From positions 558,001 to 622,000 of the forward strand of contig CAWCOV010000012.1 of the NCBI GenBank assembly GCA_963797255.1: 64,000 nt of DNA. The letters are read 5' to 3'. A program made the translations under genes and the position numbers. The notes beneath the pieces are model-generated. The model ran no database searches and was not told where the DNA came from. It saw only the letters and a list, made by a program, of their open reading frames with translations. This DNA comes from JANXZS01 sp963797255 (GTDB lineage: Bacteria > Acidobacteriota > Terriglobia > Terriglobales > Acidobacteriaceae). This document shows positions 24,112 to 34,125 of this stretch, one piece after another; position 1 is the first letter of the stretch; each line of letters opens with the position of its first letter.

Positions 24112-26829
24112 TTAGAAGTGAAAGCTGACTTCCGCCGATATTGAGCGAGGCGAAACGTAGTGGGTTCCGCTGAACGTCGATAGGAAGTTGTAAAGGGCGT
24201 AGTTGTTAGTAGCATTAATCGCGGTTACTCGCCCGCTCCACTTAAAGCGGTCCCCGTGGAAGATGTCGTCCAAGCCCAAGCTCATGTCGAACAGGTTTCG
24301 GGGTGCGATGCGGGCGGGATTGTGATCAGGATTCTGCGTGCCGGGTGCAGGTATCGTCATCAGTGTTGAACCATACTCAGATGGCGCGCACGTGGTCAGG
24401 GGATTCGTGAGCGTCGCGCGTTGGGTGCCGCAATACAAACCAGCCTGTTGTTGCTGGTCTGCAGTAAGAATCGTTAGATCGACCGGGGTTGTGGTGTCCG
24501 TCGCAAATGGGACGCGGCCGGCGACGGAACCGCTGTCATATCGCCAGTTGAAGCCAAGCCATGGGCCGGTCTTGAATGGCTGGTACTGCAGATGAGACGT
24601 TGAGTTGAACTTTTCGTCGTGATCGATGCGGAAGGGATAACCGCTTTGTCCGACCGTCGTGCCGAGTCCGCCGATCTGGGGCGGAAAGAAGCGGGCGGCG
24701 ACACTAGAGAAGACGACGAAAGCGGTAAGTCCGTGGGTTTGCGGCACGCTGACTCTGCCGGCCAATCCGGGAATCTTCGAATTGTGCCACTCAATGGGAA
24801 ACGTGATGGGCGTGAGTCCCAGGACGCTGAAGTCGTATGAGTCGTGAGTGTACTTCCAGATATATTCGGCGCTTGCGACGAGGTACTTCCCGAAAGCCTG
24901 TTCGAACCCAACGTGAAACTCGTTGCGAAATCCTGGATTGAAGGCGGAAGGAACACAGGGTACCAGGGCCGCAATCACCGGATAATTACAACCTGTCGCG
25001 GAGAGCACGAGATTCTCATTGAAGGGGGTTTCTAGTGTGCGAGCATATGAGGCGCGCAGCACTGTGTTCGTTTGCTTGATGCTATAAGCTACGCCAACTC
25101 GAGGCTGAGCCTCCCGAGCAACAGCCAACCCATTGTAGAGATCGCCTCGCATTCCCAGGTTGAATGACCAATTCCTAAGCGTGATTGAATCCTGCAAATA
25201 AAGTGACAGCTGCTTGACGTCGGTGTGGCCGACGAATGGGTAGATGGTGCTGGCTCCCGAACAGCCATCGCCGCTTGAAGGGATAGGGCGGGTGAGATCG
25301 TAGCAACCCAGCAGGGGATTGAACGGAGCGATCGAGTTGGGATTGCCCGAGACATTTGGTTGATAGCCAGCCGCGGCACATTGCGAAGGGTCATTGAATC
25401 CACTGACGGGATTGCCATCGCTATCAATGCACGGAGCGTTCAGGCCGGGATCGACAATGCCAAAACTGGTGTGTTCGTTGAGGAACGTCTGCTCATACGT
25501 GGTGCCGAACTTGATGTTGTGGATGCCTTTCACGTAGGAAAAATCAGTCCGAGCGCCGGTGTTCATTAGCGTACGACGTTGTGCAATCGTTTCCTGCTGG
25601 GAACCGGTAGTGAAATCTGCAAACGCGTTAGAACTGGGGTAGTAGTTATAAGCGTCCTTGCGAACGAATGCGCCAAGGTTGAAGACTTTATCCGAACCGA
25701 TAACGCGAGTGTACGTGGGCGCGATGTTGAAGGTGTCGATCTTGGACTTCTGGTCAGTGGCTCCGACAGGCTCGCCGGTGATCGGATCCGTTGATCCGAT
25801 ATTCAGATTGTCGTAGGAGTTCGGTGTCTGGAACCATGACCGCGTATATCCCAGATTCAGGTGCATCGCATTCACGGGAGAGAAAACATAATCGACCCGA
25901 TCGAAGATATTTTCTTGATTGCCCTTGTCATGAAAAACGCTGAATTCAGGGCCGTCGAGAAAGCGGCCACTATTCATGGCGCTTGCGGCTACAAAGTTCC
26001 CCCATTTTGGCCCACCTGCCGCGAGATCGAATCCTGCAGAGGGTGATCCGAAGGAACCATAGCCTGCGGTTATGCTGCCTGTTGGTCGCGCCACCCCTTG
26101 ACCTGACCGCGTGGTGACCTTGATAACCACGCTGGTCTTATCGCCATACTCGGCCGGAGGCGCGCCTGAAATCACTTCCATGGACTGGATGGATTCCGAA
26201 GGAATTTGATTCGAAAAGACTTTACTTTGCTGGTCCGTGATCGGTTGGCCATCTACTGAAAAGGAGTTCTCGGCGTGATCTCCAAGGCCGTGGAAAAGGC
26301 CGTTTGAGTCGGCCGAAATGCCAGGAGTCGACAGTGTGACAAGGGAACTGACCGACGAGGACGTGCTTTCGAGGGGCAGCTTTTCGAAGAGGCTGCGATC
26401 CACATTGGTTTGAAATGTTGAATCGTCCTGGATGAGGTCTTCGCCACCTTCACCTGTAACCGTGACCGTGGTCGCCGTCGACGAGATTTGGAGCTTTGTG
26501 TCGAGGTTCACCGGCACGACGGAGCGGACATCGACATCCTTCGTGATCTTGGCAAAGCCCACTGCATCGATGCTGACGTGATAGGAACTAAACGGAAGGT
26601 TGTTGAGTTGGACGTGACCAGCGCCGTCCGCGACCACGACACGATGAAAGCCGCTGACAGGATTCGTCAGAGTGACGGACGCACCCGGCACCACTGCTCC
26701 GGTTGAATCGGTAATCGTGCCCGAGACAGTGCCCGACATGCCTGCGGACTGCGCCGCGAAGGCGATACTTTCCAATGAGATTAAAAGAATGAAAGCAAAT
26801 CCGACGCTTCGTCGAATGGAAGAGTACAT
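24112..26829 (-). CDS. TonB-dependent receptor, Oar-like, with carboxypeptidase-regulatory-like domain
   Basis: 905 aa outer-membrane protein. Signal peptide about 1-26. Residues about 32-115 form a CarboxypepD_reg-like beta-sandwich (GTVSGTITDSTGAVVPGASV). The plug follows, with SVDGQPITDQQSK and PPAEYGDKTSVVIKVTTRSG, and the rest is the beta-barrel ending in Phe (ISAEVSFHF), the outer-membrane insertion signal. This architecture is greatly expanded in Acidobacteria and is thought to import oligosaccharides or other large nutrients. AGGGGGC precedes the ATG. A small Cys/His membrane protein is encoded just upstream on the same strand; the sugar operon lies downstream, also on this strand. 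Confidence 0.92.
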   Translation of the reverse strand: MYSSIRRSVGFAFILLISLESIAFAAQSAGMSGTVSGTITDSTGAVVPGASVTLTNPVSGFHRVVVADGAGHVQLNNLPFSSYHVSIDAVGFAKITKDVDVRSVVPVNLDTKLQISSTATTVTVTGEGGEDLIQDDSTFQTNVDRSLFEKLPLESTSSSVSSLVTLSTPGISADSNGLFHGLGDHAENSFSVDGQPITDQQSKVFSNQIPSESIQSMEVISGAPPAEYGDKTSVVIKVTTRSGQGVARPTGSITAGYGSFGSPSAGFDLAAGGPKWGNFVAASAMNSGRFLDGPEFSVFHDKGNQENIFDRVDYVFSPVNAMHLNLGYTRSWFQTPNSYDNLNIGSTDPITGEPVGATDQKSKIDTFNIAPTYTRVIGSDKVFNLGAFVRKDAYNYYPSSNAFADFTTGSQQETIAQRRTLMNTGARTDFSYVKGIHNIKFGTTYEQTFLNEHTSFGIVDPGLNAPCIDSDGNPVSGFNDPSQCAAAGYQPNVSGNPNSIAPFNPLLGCYDLTRPIPSSGDGCSGASTIYPFVGHTDVKQLSLYLQDSITLRNWSFNLGMRGDLYNGLAVAREAQPRVGVAYSIKQTNTVLRASYARTLETPFNENLVLSATGCNYPVIAALVPCVPSAFNPGFRNEFHVGFEQAFGKYLVASAEYIWKYTHDSYDFSVLGLTPITFPIEWHNSKIPGLAGRVSVPQTHGLTAFVVFSSVAARFFPPQIGGLGTTVGQSGYPFRIDHDEKFNSTSHLQYQPFKTGPWLGFNWRYDSGSVAGRVPFATDTTTPVDLTILTADQQQQAGLYCGTQRATLTNPLTTCAPSEYGSTLMTIPAPGTQNPDHNPARIAPRNLFDMSLGLDDIFHGDRFKWSGRVTAINATNNYALYNFLSTFSGTHYVSPRSISAEVSFHF

Positions 26830-26870
26830 GCAATGCCCCCTGGAGCTTGTTTGAACCGCTTATCCCTGAC

Positions 26871-27188
26871 CTAAGAAATGGCAGTTGCGACAGGTGGGGG
26901 CCGGGTAAAGAGCTCAAAGACGGAGAGGGTCCGAGGGCAGACCGGTTTCAGCGAAGCCACAATCTCGGCGTCGTGTTTTACCGCGATAAGAAAGGCTGCG
27001 GGCACAACGGCTAAACTTACGAGGTGAGCAGTGGTGCAAAGTGAGCAGTCCGAGTGGGCCAGATTGCTGGCCTGATGAGCATGTACAACCTGGACAGTTC
27101 CGCTCAAGATGACGAGCAGGACACAGAGCACGGCGAACAGAATTCCTGCCGTGGTTCTGGAACGCGAGCTGTCGGTCATCCGCAACAT
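26871..27188 (-). CDS. Small membrane protein with HAH and CxxC motifs (DUF2946-like)
   Basis: 105 aa. A transmembrane helix or signal anchor (about 14-36, TAGILFAVLCVLLVILSG) is followed by VVHAHQ and, 14 residues on, DCSLCTTAH, then a second hydrophobic helix (about 52-68). The spacing of His and Cys is like the small DUF2946 proteins linked to copper handling, but the match is only by eye. An alternative ATG at 27179 would shorten it by three residues. It is 41 nt upstream of the TonB receptor, so co-transcription and a role in metal or metallophore uptake are possible. Confidence 0.65.
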   Translation of the reverse strand: MLRMTDSSRSRTTAGILFAVLCVLLVILSGTVQVVHAHQASNLAHSDCSLCTTAHLVSLAVVPAAFLIAVKHDAEIVASLKPVCPRTLSVFELFTRPPPVATAIS

Positions 27189-27427
27189 TTATCTAAGTAT
27201 AACTTATCTTTGGAGTTGTCCGGCGAGTCGGCCGATAGGTGCAGCGATGCGGAAATGAATGCGCCAGCCCAATAACTGTATGACGGGCAAACCACAGCAA
27301 GGGATAGCTTTGCCCCTTGACTTGATTTGACCGAGTTGGCCGAGCGATTTGAAAGATAGAATCCTACCCTGCAAACTGCCGGTACGACGCATAGAATGAC
27401 AGAATCGCCTTCGGCGAGAGGGGCATC

Positions 27428-28747
27428 GTGGACCAATACATAGAACGAGTTGTCGACCTTATCGATCCGGAAGTGAACGAAATCTTTGACTTGTCAGTGG
27501 AGCAGGCCAGGGAACTGCTGTTCAGCCAGCCTGCTAAGGCAATGCAGAGCATTCACGGTTCGTTCGCCCTTCTTGCAAAATCCGGAAAGACAGTGAGGAT
27601 GGCGAGGTCGTTGGACAGACCCATGCGCTACTTTCTGGCGAAGCGGCAGGAAGGCCCGGCGCTGGTTGTCGCTTCCCGCATTGATACGATTTTCAATTGG
27701 CTCAAGTCTGAGGGGCTGGATGGGCAATTTCACCCCAGCTATACGCGGATGGTGCCTGCTCACCACGTCGTCGAGTTGGAGTTGATCGGCTGTCCCGATC
27801 CCGATCCTCTTTACACACGTTTCTTTACTCCCATACCAGCAGCCCTTCCTCCAGACCTTGATGAAATTGGGAAGGTGTATATCTCTGCGCTCGTCTCGGA
27901 AATATCGCAATGGCTGACCTCAATTCCGACAGAGGAACCAGTCGGTGTCTGCTTTTCCGGAGGGATCGATAGCGGCAGCGTGTTTTTGGCCACATATCAT
28001 GCGATGCGAAAACTCGGAATGAATCTGGGCAGACTGAAAGCATTTGTACTCGACCTGGGCGATGGCCCGGATGTGAAACAGGCGCGAGCCTTTTTAGGCG
28101 AATTGGGGCTCTCGCTATTTCTTGAGCCGATTGAAGTGGACGCATCTGCTCTCAATGTCGATGAGACGATTCGTGTTCTGGAGGACTACAAGCCACTCGA
28201 CGTTCAATCTGGAACGATGGCTCTCGCTTTGTGCCGAGGGATTCGCGCGAAGTATCCGGATTGGCGCTACCTGATAGATGGGGATGGCGGAGATGAAAAT
28301 CTGAAGGACTATCCCATAGAGGAAAACCCTGAGCTCACTATCCGAAGCGTGATTAACAACCAGATGCTTTATCAGGAAGGCTGGGGAGTTGGAAAAATCA
28401 AGCACTCACTGACGTACAGTGGCGGTCTGAGCCGGTCTTATACGCGCACCTATGCTCCTGCACATGCATGCGGGTTTAAGGGATTTAGTCCGTATACGCG
28501 GCCGGGAGTTATCGCAATTGCGGAGGGGATTCCTTTTATCGAGCTGACCAAATACGACGTGAGTCGTCTTTACGAGTTGAAGGGTGAGATCGTTTCTCGA
28601 GGAGCGTTGCAGATTTTGGGAGTAAAAATGCCGGTGTTTCCAAAGAGGCGCTTCCAGCACGGCGCGTTGCCGGCCGACGCAATGTCGCAGCGGCTGCCGT
28701 ATCGCGAGGCGGAATATCGCAAGAAGTTTCTAACCTTGTATTCGTGA
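27428..28747 (+). CDS. Asparagine-synthase-like protein without the glutaminase cysteine
   Basis: 439 aa from a GTG preceded by GAGAGGGG. Residues about 40-130 look like the class II glutamine amidotransferase fold of AsnB (GSFALLAK, ARSLDRPMRYFLA, VVASRIDTIFNWL), but the protein starts Met-Asp, without the catalytic Cys2, so glutamine hydrolysis is not expected. The C-terminal ATP-pyrophosphatase domain has an intact P-loop, CFSGGIDSGS, and LIDGDGGDEN. Related enzymes without glutaminase activity, such as beta-lactam synthetases and lasso-peptide cyclases, adenylate a carboxylate and form an amide within the substrate. The radical SAM gene begins inside its stop codon. Confidence 0.85.
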   Translation: MDQYIERVVDLIDPEVNEIFDLSVEQARELLFSQPAKAMQSIHGSFALLAKSGKTVRMARSLDRPMRYFLAKRQEGPALVVASRIDTIFNWLKSEGLDGQFHPSYTRMVPAHHVVELELIGCPDPDPLYTRFFTPIPAALPPDLDEIGKVYISALVSEISQWLTSIPTEEPVGVCFSGGIDSGSVFLATYHAMRKLGMNLGRLKAFVLDLGDGPDVKQARAFLGELGLSLFLEPIEVDASALNVDETIRVLEDYKPLDVQSGTMALALCRGIRAKYPDWRYLIDGDGGDENLKDYPIEENPELTIRSVINNQMLYQEGWGVGKIKHSLTYSGGLSRSYTRTYAPAHACGFKGFSPYTRPGVIAIAEGIPFIELTKYDVSRLYELKGEIVSRGALQILGVKMPVFPKRRFQHGALPADAMSQRLPYREAEYRKKFLTLYS

Positions 28748-29718
28748 GGGAATCCTTGGCGTCTCCATATCCGACGGGGTCGTCGGAGCGCAATGCCTGG
28801 ATTGTCGGGCGCAGGCCGAAGCGAAATTTCGTCGACCCTTCGCGGCCGTATTTGTTCTTTGTCGAAGACGAGGTATCTGCGACAGGTGAAGTGGTGGCTG
28901 TTGCCACTGTATTTCTCACGAATCGCGAATGCCGCTGGCGATGCCTGATGTGCGATCTGTGGAAGAACACACTCACCGAGAGTGTTGGCGCAGGATCGAT
29001 TCCGACACAGATCCACTACGCCCTCGGCCAATTGCAACCCGCACGTCAGGTGAAGCTATACAACAGTGGGAGTTTCTTTGATGCAGCCGCGATTCCTGTG
29101 GAAGACTACCCTGCGATTGCACGGAGCGTGGCCGGATTTGAGCGGGTGATTGTGGAATGCCACCCGTCGCTCGTTGGAACTAGATGTCTCCAATTCCGAG
29201 ATGCGTTGACCGGCAAACTGGAAGTTGCGATGGGATTAGAGACGGTCCAGCCGGAGATCCTGGAACGACTCAACAAGCGCATGACCATCGAAGACTTCGC
29301 AATGGCTGCACGATATCTGAAAGAACACGACCTTGATTTGCGCGTGTTCATTCTGGTGAAGCCGCCGTTCATGCCGGAAGAGGAGGCTGTTGAGTGGACG
29401 AACCGATCACTTGATTTTGCGTTCGACTGCGGAGCCACTGCTGCGACGTTGATCCCGACTCGCGCGGGAAATGGCTCAATGGAGGAACTGACTGCTGCCG
29501 GGTTATTCTCTCCCCCTCAGCTTGAGACTGTGGAAGCTGCGGCTTTCTATGGCCTCTCATTGAATCGAGGGCGAGTGTTCGTTGATTTGTGGGACTTGCA
29601 TGCAGAGGGAAAATGTCACGAGTGTTTTGAAAAGCGTCTTGAACGTTTGAAGCGAATGAATCGAGAGCAAAGGATTGTCGCACCTGTTTCGTGTGCCGCC
29701 TGCGAGACGGGCCAATGA
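28744..29718 (+). CDS. Radical SAM protein, related to the TIGR01210/archaeosine-synthase RaSEA type
   Basis: 324 aa from a GTG overlapping the previous stop by 4 nt. The iron-sulphur cluster motif is ECRWRCLMCDLW (CxxxCxxC), followed by QVKLYNSGSFFD and MGLETVQPEILERLNK, the ordered features of the TIGR01210 branch. A Cys-rich tail (KCHECFEKRLERL and SCAACETGQ) could hold a second metal or zinc site. The assignment to the RaSEA-like branch is from memory of the motif and is tentative; a tRNA-base or peptide substrate is possible. The flavoprotein gene overlaps its last 4 nt, so the three genes are translated together. Confidence 0.82.
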   Translation: MRESLASPYPTGSSERNAWIVGRRPKRNFVDPSRPYLFFVEDEVSATGEVVAVATVFLTNRECRWRCLMCDLWKNTLTESVGAGSIPTQIHYALGQLQPARQVKLYNSGSFFDAAAIPVEDYPAIARSVAGFERVIVECHPSLVGTRCLQFRDALTGKLEVAMGLETVQPEILERLNKRMTIEDFAMAARYLKEHDLDLRVFILVKPPFMPEEEAVEWTNRSLDFAFDCGATAATLIPTRAGNGSMEELTAAGLFSPPQLETVEAAAFYGLSLNRGRVFVDLWDLHAEGKCHECFEKRLERLKRMNREQRIVAPVSCAACETGQ

Positions 29719-31326
29719 GCGAAACCTTCGATCTTGCGATCGTTGGCTCCGGCTTTGCCGGCTCACTGTTGGCGATGATCGCTCGTCGCATCGGACTATC
29801 GGTTGTAATGGTGGAACGAGGAAAGCATCCTCGGATTGTGATTGGCGAATCTTCAACGCCGCTGACGAATCTTCTCCTCGAGGAACTAACGACGCGATAT
29901 GACCTCCCGAATCTACGGTCACTTTCGAAATGGGGAACGTGGCAACGTGAGCATCCGGAAGTCGCGTGCGGGCTAAAGAGGGGATTTACCTTTTACCACC
30001 ACGATCTTGAAAATCCAAAAACGTTTCCGCCGTCTCGTAACGAGCAACTCCTGGTGGCGGCTAGTCCCCACGATGCGATTGCTGATACCCATTGGTACCG
30101 CGCAGATTTTGACCATCTGTTGGTTCGCGAAGCCGAAAAGATGGGTGTGGTTTACTTGGATGAGACCGAGCTCACGTGTGACTTCTCGCGTGAGAGTTGC
30201 GTCGAGTTCGTCGGCCATCGCCAGGGCAGTCGCATCGATTTTTCGGCGATGTTCGTTGTAGATGCGACAGGGCCTCGCGGATTCCTTCATCAAAAGCTAA
30301 AGCTAGGTGAGCGGGACTTGCCTGATTTTCCTCGCACCCAGGCGCTCTATAGCCATTTCACGGAAGTTAAGAGGCTCGACGATCGCGCGACGGACCCGCG
30401 CGAAATCCCACCCTATCCAGTCGACGACGCAGCCGTACATCATGTGTTCGATGGAGGCTGGATCTGGATCCTTCGATTCAACAATGGCGTAACAAGCGCA
30501 GGCATCGCAGCGACCGATGAGTATGCAAATCAAATGCGACTGGATGATGGGGCCGAGGCATGGAGACGAATCCTGCAAGGCGTTCCGGTTTTGCAGGAAT
30601 GCTTTCGAGATGCAAAAGCGATCCGCCCTTTCACGCACATGCCGCGCCTTTCGTTCCGCAGCTCCAAAATTGCAGGACGGAACTGGGCGCTCCTGCCATC
30701 GTCCGCAGGTTTCGTTGATCCGCTTATGTCCACAGGGTTTCCGCTCACGCTGCTTGGAATTGCGCGAATTGCGGACGTTCTTGAATGTCGCCATAATTCC
30801 AGCGAATACGAAACGATCGCTAAAGGACTATGCAACTCGAACGGATGCTGAGCTTGTCGCCACCAGCCGGCTGATCGCAGGTCTATACGCGAACATGAAC
30901 AATTTCCCGGCGTTCATCAATTTGTCGCTCTTATATTTTGCAGCCGCCAGTTTTTCAGAAACAGCGCGTCGAGTTGGAAAACCGCATCTTGCCTCTTCAT
31001 TTCTCTTGCATGAACATCCGACATTTGGACCAGAATGTGCCGCCCTCTTGGCGCGTGCGCAAAACATCCGAACGCTGGAGGAATCCGTTTCACTTTCAGA
31101 AGATGTTCTGCGCTCCATTGAACCATTCAACATTGCTGGACTGGGCAGGAAGGATCGCAGAAACTGGTACCCCGTCGAGGCCACGGACTTACTTGAGGGA
31201 CACGCTAAGGTCGACTCAAGCCGCGAGGACATAGTTCAACTTCTGCAACGCTGCGGCTTTTACCCCGGTCCACCGGCGACTGCGGACTCTCCCAACATCA
31301 ATGCTGAGAATCTGATTGTGGAGTGA
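29715..31326 (+). pseudogene. FAD-dependent halogenase-like oxidoreductase, interrupted by one frameshift near 30825
   Basis: From ATG 29715 the frame runs to a TGA at 30849, giving 378 aa. It holds the FAD motif IVGSGFAGSLLA, GESSTP, a Lys88 in GLKRGFTFY, VVDATGPRGF and the WxW pair Trp249/Trp251 (GGWIWILRF), features of the flavin-halogenase/geranylgeranyl-reductase superfamily. Removing one base from AAAGG (30822-30826) joins it without a break to the next frame, which runs to 31326, for about 536 aa, the normal length of tryptophan-halogenase-like proteins. The site is thus a +1 indel, either a sequencing error or a true lesion. The stop overlaps the convergent gene on the other strand by 29 nt. 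Halogenation is not certain; many relatives only oxidise or reduce. Confidence 0.8.
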
Positions 31327-33127
31327 AACTAATAGGCGTCGCTGAAATTAGACCCTTGCCTTCTTCAATGGTAATGAACTGGTTGTGCTTAATGTCGATG
31401 ATAGATTCCTTTCGGCCACCGGGCCATACCACGGAGAGACTGACGGTCTGCTCAGGGTCTGGTTGGCCGAGTCCAAACGTGACAGGTAGCTCGCTCTGCG
31501 ACAAGTAACTAGAGCCGCTTTTAACAATCGCAAACAAACGAGTTCTCTTCGTCGTAAGGGTTAGTTTGGTTCCAATACCATCGCGATTTGACTTGGTACC
31601 CAACACCTTTACTCGCAACATGTCATTCCTGTTGCCGTTGTCATTCCGCAAAAGTCTGGCGTTCCCATTGTTCGCTGTCAGCAACAAGTCCAGGTCACCA
31701 TCGTTGTCAATATCTGCATACGCAGCGCCACGCCCGACGACTGGCTTCCTGAGGGCAGCGCCGAGTTTGCCCGCTACATCTTCGAACTTATGATTGCCCA
31801 GATTGCGAAAAAGATGTGGAGCTTGTTCATACTTCAGAGTCGGCTGCACAATGCTTATGTCATCCGCCACATGCCCGTTCGCCGCGAATATGTCGAGGAA
31901 TCCGTCTAGATCGTAATCGAAGAAGAATGATCCGAAGGTCAAAGATTTTACGGACGCGAGACCAACACCGGACGCGGAAGCATCATCTGTGAATAATCCT
32001 GCACCCCCGTTGCGATAGAGCGCGAGGCCTTCATTCGTGAAGTTGCCAACGACAAGGCCCTGTTTACCGGAGTGGTCATAGTCGCCCGCGTCGGTTCCCA
32101 TCCCGGCGCGAGTTGTCCCAGATTCACCGTACGCCACGCCAGAGATTGCGGCCGCTTCCGTGAATGTGCCGTCATGATTGTTGCGATAGAGCTTGTTAGG
32201 CTGAGTATCATTCGCAACGAAGAGATCCATCCATCCGTCCTCGTCGTAGTCAAGCATCGCAATCCCGAGCGACTTTGCGGTCGGATCAAACAGGCCGGCC
32301 TTCTTAGTTACATTTTCGAATAAGCCGTTTCCCTTGTTATGAAAGAGAGTCGCACTCTGTCCTTTGTATGCTTCGGGTGTGCAATAAGACTTGTGCTTAC
32401 CGTCTAGCGAGCAGGACTGGTCCGTCTCAACAGACCATGTCACGTAGTGTGAAACAAAAAGGTCCAGTTTCCCATCTCGGTCGTAGTCAAACCATATAGC
32501 ACTGGTTGCAAATCCAGGATCACTTACACCCGCTTTGGCGGTTACATCTGTGAATTTTCCATTTCCAAGATTCTTATAAAGATGGTTTCCTCCGACGCTA
32601 GTGACATATAGGTCGTCATTGCCGTCGTTGTCGAAATCCCCGACGGCGCAGCCCATTCCATAAGTCTCAATCGCGAGTCCGGCCTGCCGAGTTACATCGC
32701 TGAACGTGCCGTTCTTCTCATTGCGGTAGAGTGAGCCGCGAGACTTATTCCCTTGGTGCTCAGGCCAATCCATCGAATTAACTAGATAAATATCCTGCCA
32801 TCCATCATTGTCATAATCGATAAAGCACGCACCGCTGCCCATCGTCTCAGGTAAATACTTCTTTCCGAACGCCCCGCTGTTGTGTTTGAAACGGATTCCA
32901 GCCTGAGACGTGATGTCCGTAAACTCGATCGGCCCGGATGGGCGCGATTCAACAGCGACGCGAGGGCCTGTCGACGCTCCGGTGGGCGCGGGCGGGGGAT
33001 CGATGCGCTTCTGTGCAGCGTCCTCATTTGTCGACGGAGATGTGGACGGCTTAGTCTTGCAACCTACGACTGTTGCTATAAGTAGAAGACAATTCAGAAG
33101 GCAGATTCGTTGCACATTGGATATCAA
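31298..33127 (-). CDS. FG-GAP/ASPIC-UnbV (CRTAC1-like) lipoprotein
   Basis: About 609 aa from a TTG at 33127 that has GAGGAAG just upstream. The N-terminal hydrophobic helix ends in TVVGC, a lipobox, so it is probably a lipoprotein. A Pro/Ser/Thr linker follows, then at least five FG-GAP/VCBS blades with calcium-type loops (DYDNDGWQD, DFDNDGNDDLY, DYDRDGKLDLF, DYDLDGFLDIF, DIDNDGDLDLL), and the ASPIC-UnbV domain near the end (GIGTKLTL, TFGLGQ, VVWPGGRKE). Family members are predicted calcium-binding propellers of unknown role. It is the last gene of the 39.4-to-31.3 kb operon. Confidence 0.85.
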   Translation of the reverse strand: MISNVQRICLLNCLLLIATVVGCKTKPSTSPSTNEDAAQKRIDPPPAPTGASTGPRVAVESRPSGPIEFTDITSQAGIRFKHNSGAFGKKYLPETMGSGACFIDYDNDGWQDIYLVNSMDWPEHQGNKSRGSLYRNEKNGTFSDVTRQAGLAIETYGMGCAVGDFDNDGNDDLYVTSVGGNHLYKNLGNGKFTDVTAKAGVSDPGFATSAIWFDYDRDGKLDLFVSHYVTWSVETDQSCSLDGKHKSYCTPEAYKGQSATLFHNKGNGLFENVTKKAGLFDPTAKSLGIAMLDYDEDGWMDLFVANDTQPNKLYRNNHDGTFTEAAAISGVAYGESGTTRAGMGTDAGDYDHSGKQGLVVGNFTNEGLALYRNGGAGLFTDDASASGVGLASVKSLTFGSFFFDYDLDGFLDIFAANGHVADDISIVQPTLKYEQAPHLFRNLGNHKFEDVAGKLGAALRKPVVGRGAAYADIDNDGDLDLLLTANNGNARLLRNDNGNRNDMLRVKVLGTKSNRDGIGTKLTLTTKRTRLFAIVKSGSSYLSQSELPVTFGLGQPDPEQTVSLSVVWPGGRKESIIDIKHNQFITIEEGKGLISATPISFTPQSDSQH

Positions 33128-33192
33128 TAGGACTTCCTCGACGGGGCTGGGCTTTGCAATGGCATAGTGTGACGACGGGTCTAAGGCTTCTG

Positions 33193-34049
33193 TCAAGCTG
33201 TTGTGTTCTGGAGTCTCGGCTGTCGCGACTGCATCCACAATTCCGTGATAGTAGCTATCGGCCCTACGAGGAATAGTGCATAGAAGGGGGCGTAGACGAT
33301 CTGGTTAAGCCTCAAGATCATTTCAACAAAAGCAATGCAGAACGCGACAAGACACTGCGCCCACTTGTTCTTCACTGTCGTCTTTGGGTCGGTGATCATG
33401 AAGAAGATATAGAGCTGATATTCCGGCCCAGTGAGGGGTGAAACTTCAGACAACCATGGATTTCCGGTGATCCAGGACCTGACGAGAGAGAAAAACAAGA
33501 ACGAGATTACGTAGGTCGCAGTGATGTTGAAGCGGCGTGCCCGAAGCATAATCAGCGTTCCCAATATCCAGATGATGATCATGGGCGGAAGGAAGTTTCC
33601 CCATTGGATGCTGAGGCTTGCCACGGTATCTCCCGCCAAGAACAAGAGAACAGAAATGCCAAAGTTAGAAGGGTTCCAAATGTGGTGATCCTTCCAGCGC
33701 AGGACATACTTCGAAGTAATGGATATGAGGCTGCAAAGTGCAAACGGCCAAAAAGCTGGCGACCGCAATAGAATGCCGACACTGATTCCAGTGATGTATG
33801 CACTGGCAGGGTGAGGCCATTTGCCCAGGAATACTCTTCCGAGAACCATCTCCGCGAGCATGCTGACAGCGATAGCCAGAAGCGTCTTCTTCCAGCTTTC
33901 CAGAATTCCGTAGGAGAGGTCCCCACTAAAAGAATGAGAGTGATGAAGATAGGTGGAATAAACCGGTTGTCGAGACTAACTATCTTTCGCCACGAGCAGA
34001 CATCTTTCGCAACAGGCTTCCTATCGGGCGCTACCACCTGTTGGCTCAT
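33193..34049 (-). pseudogene. UnbU/RnfD-like membrane protein, interrupted by one frameshift at 33921-33924
   Basis: ATG 34049 has AAGGAG just upstream and starts MSQQVVAPDRKPVAKD. The frame reads DNRFIPPIFITLILLVG and then loses sense at a run of four G (minus strand, 33924-33921). One extra G would continue it as DLSYGILESWKKTLLAIA into the second frame, which runs to 33193, for 285 aa in total with about eight hydrophobic helices. KWPHPASAYITGISVGIL and GPEYQLYIFFMITDPKTTV are typical of the UnbU/RnfD/NqrB-like membrane family that sits next to ASPIC-UnbV genes. The ATG overlaps the repaired stop of the upstream gene (ATGA), which supports the reconstruction. Assembly indel or genuine inactivation cannot be told apart. 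Confidence 0.8.
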
Positions 34050-34125
34050 TGCGGCTCCTTGACATTGTGTAGCTGATTCGGTGTTGGCTTATCGAGTTCC
34101 TGGAGTCTCCCGGAAGGCCAGCGGA

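Noticed and set aside
30822..30830. Programmed ribosomal frameshift in the halogenase-like gene
   Set aside because: No slippery heptamer or following pseudoknot was apparent. A simple indel explains it, and three similar indels occur in unrelated genes.
30517..31326. A separate gene downstream of the halogenase-like gene
   Set aside because: Its first part is antifamily sequence overlapping the flavoprotein. Only the part after about 30825 is protein-like, and it continues the flavoprotein across a one-base shift.
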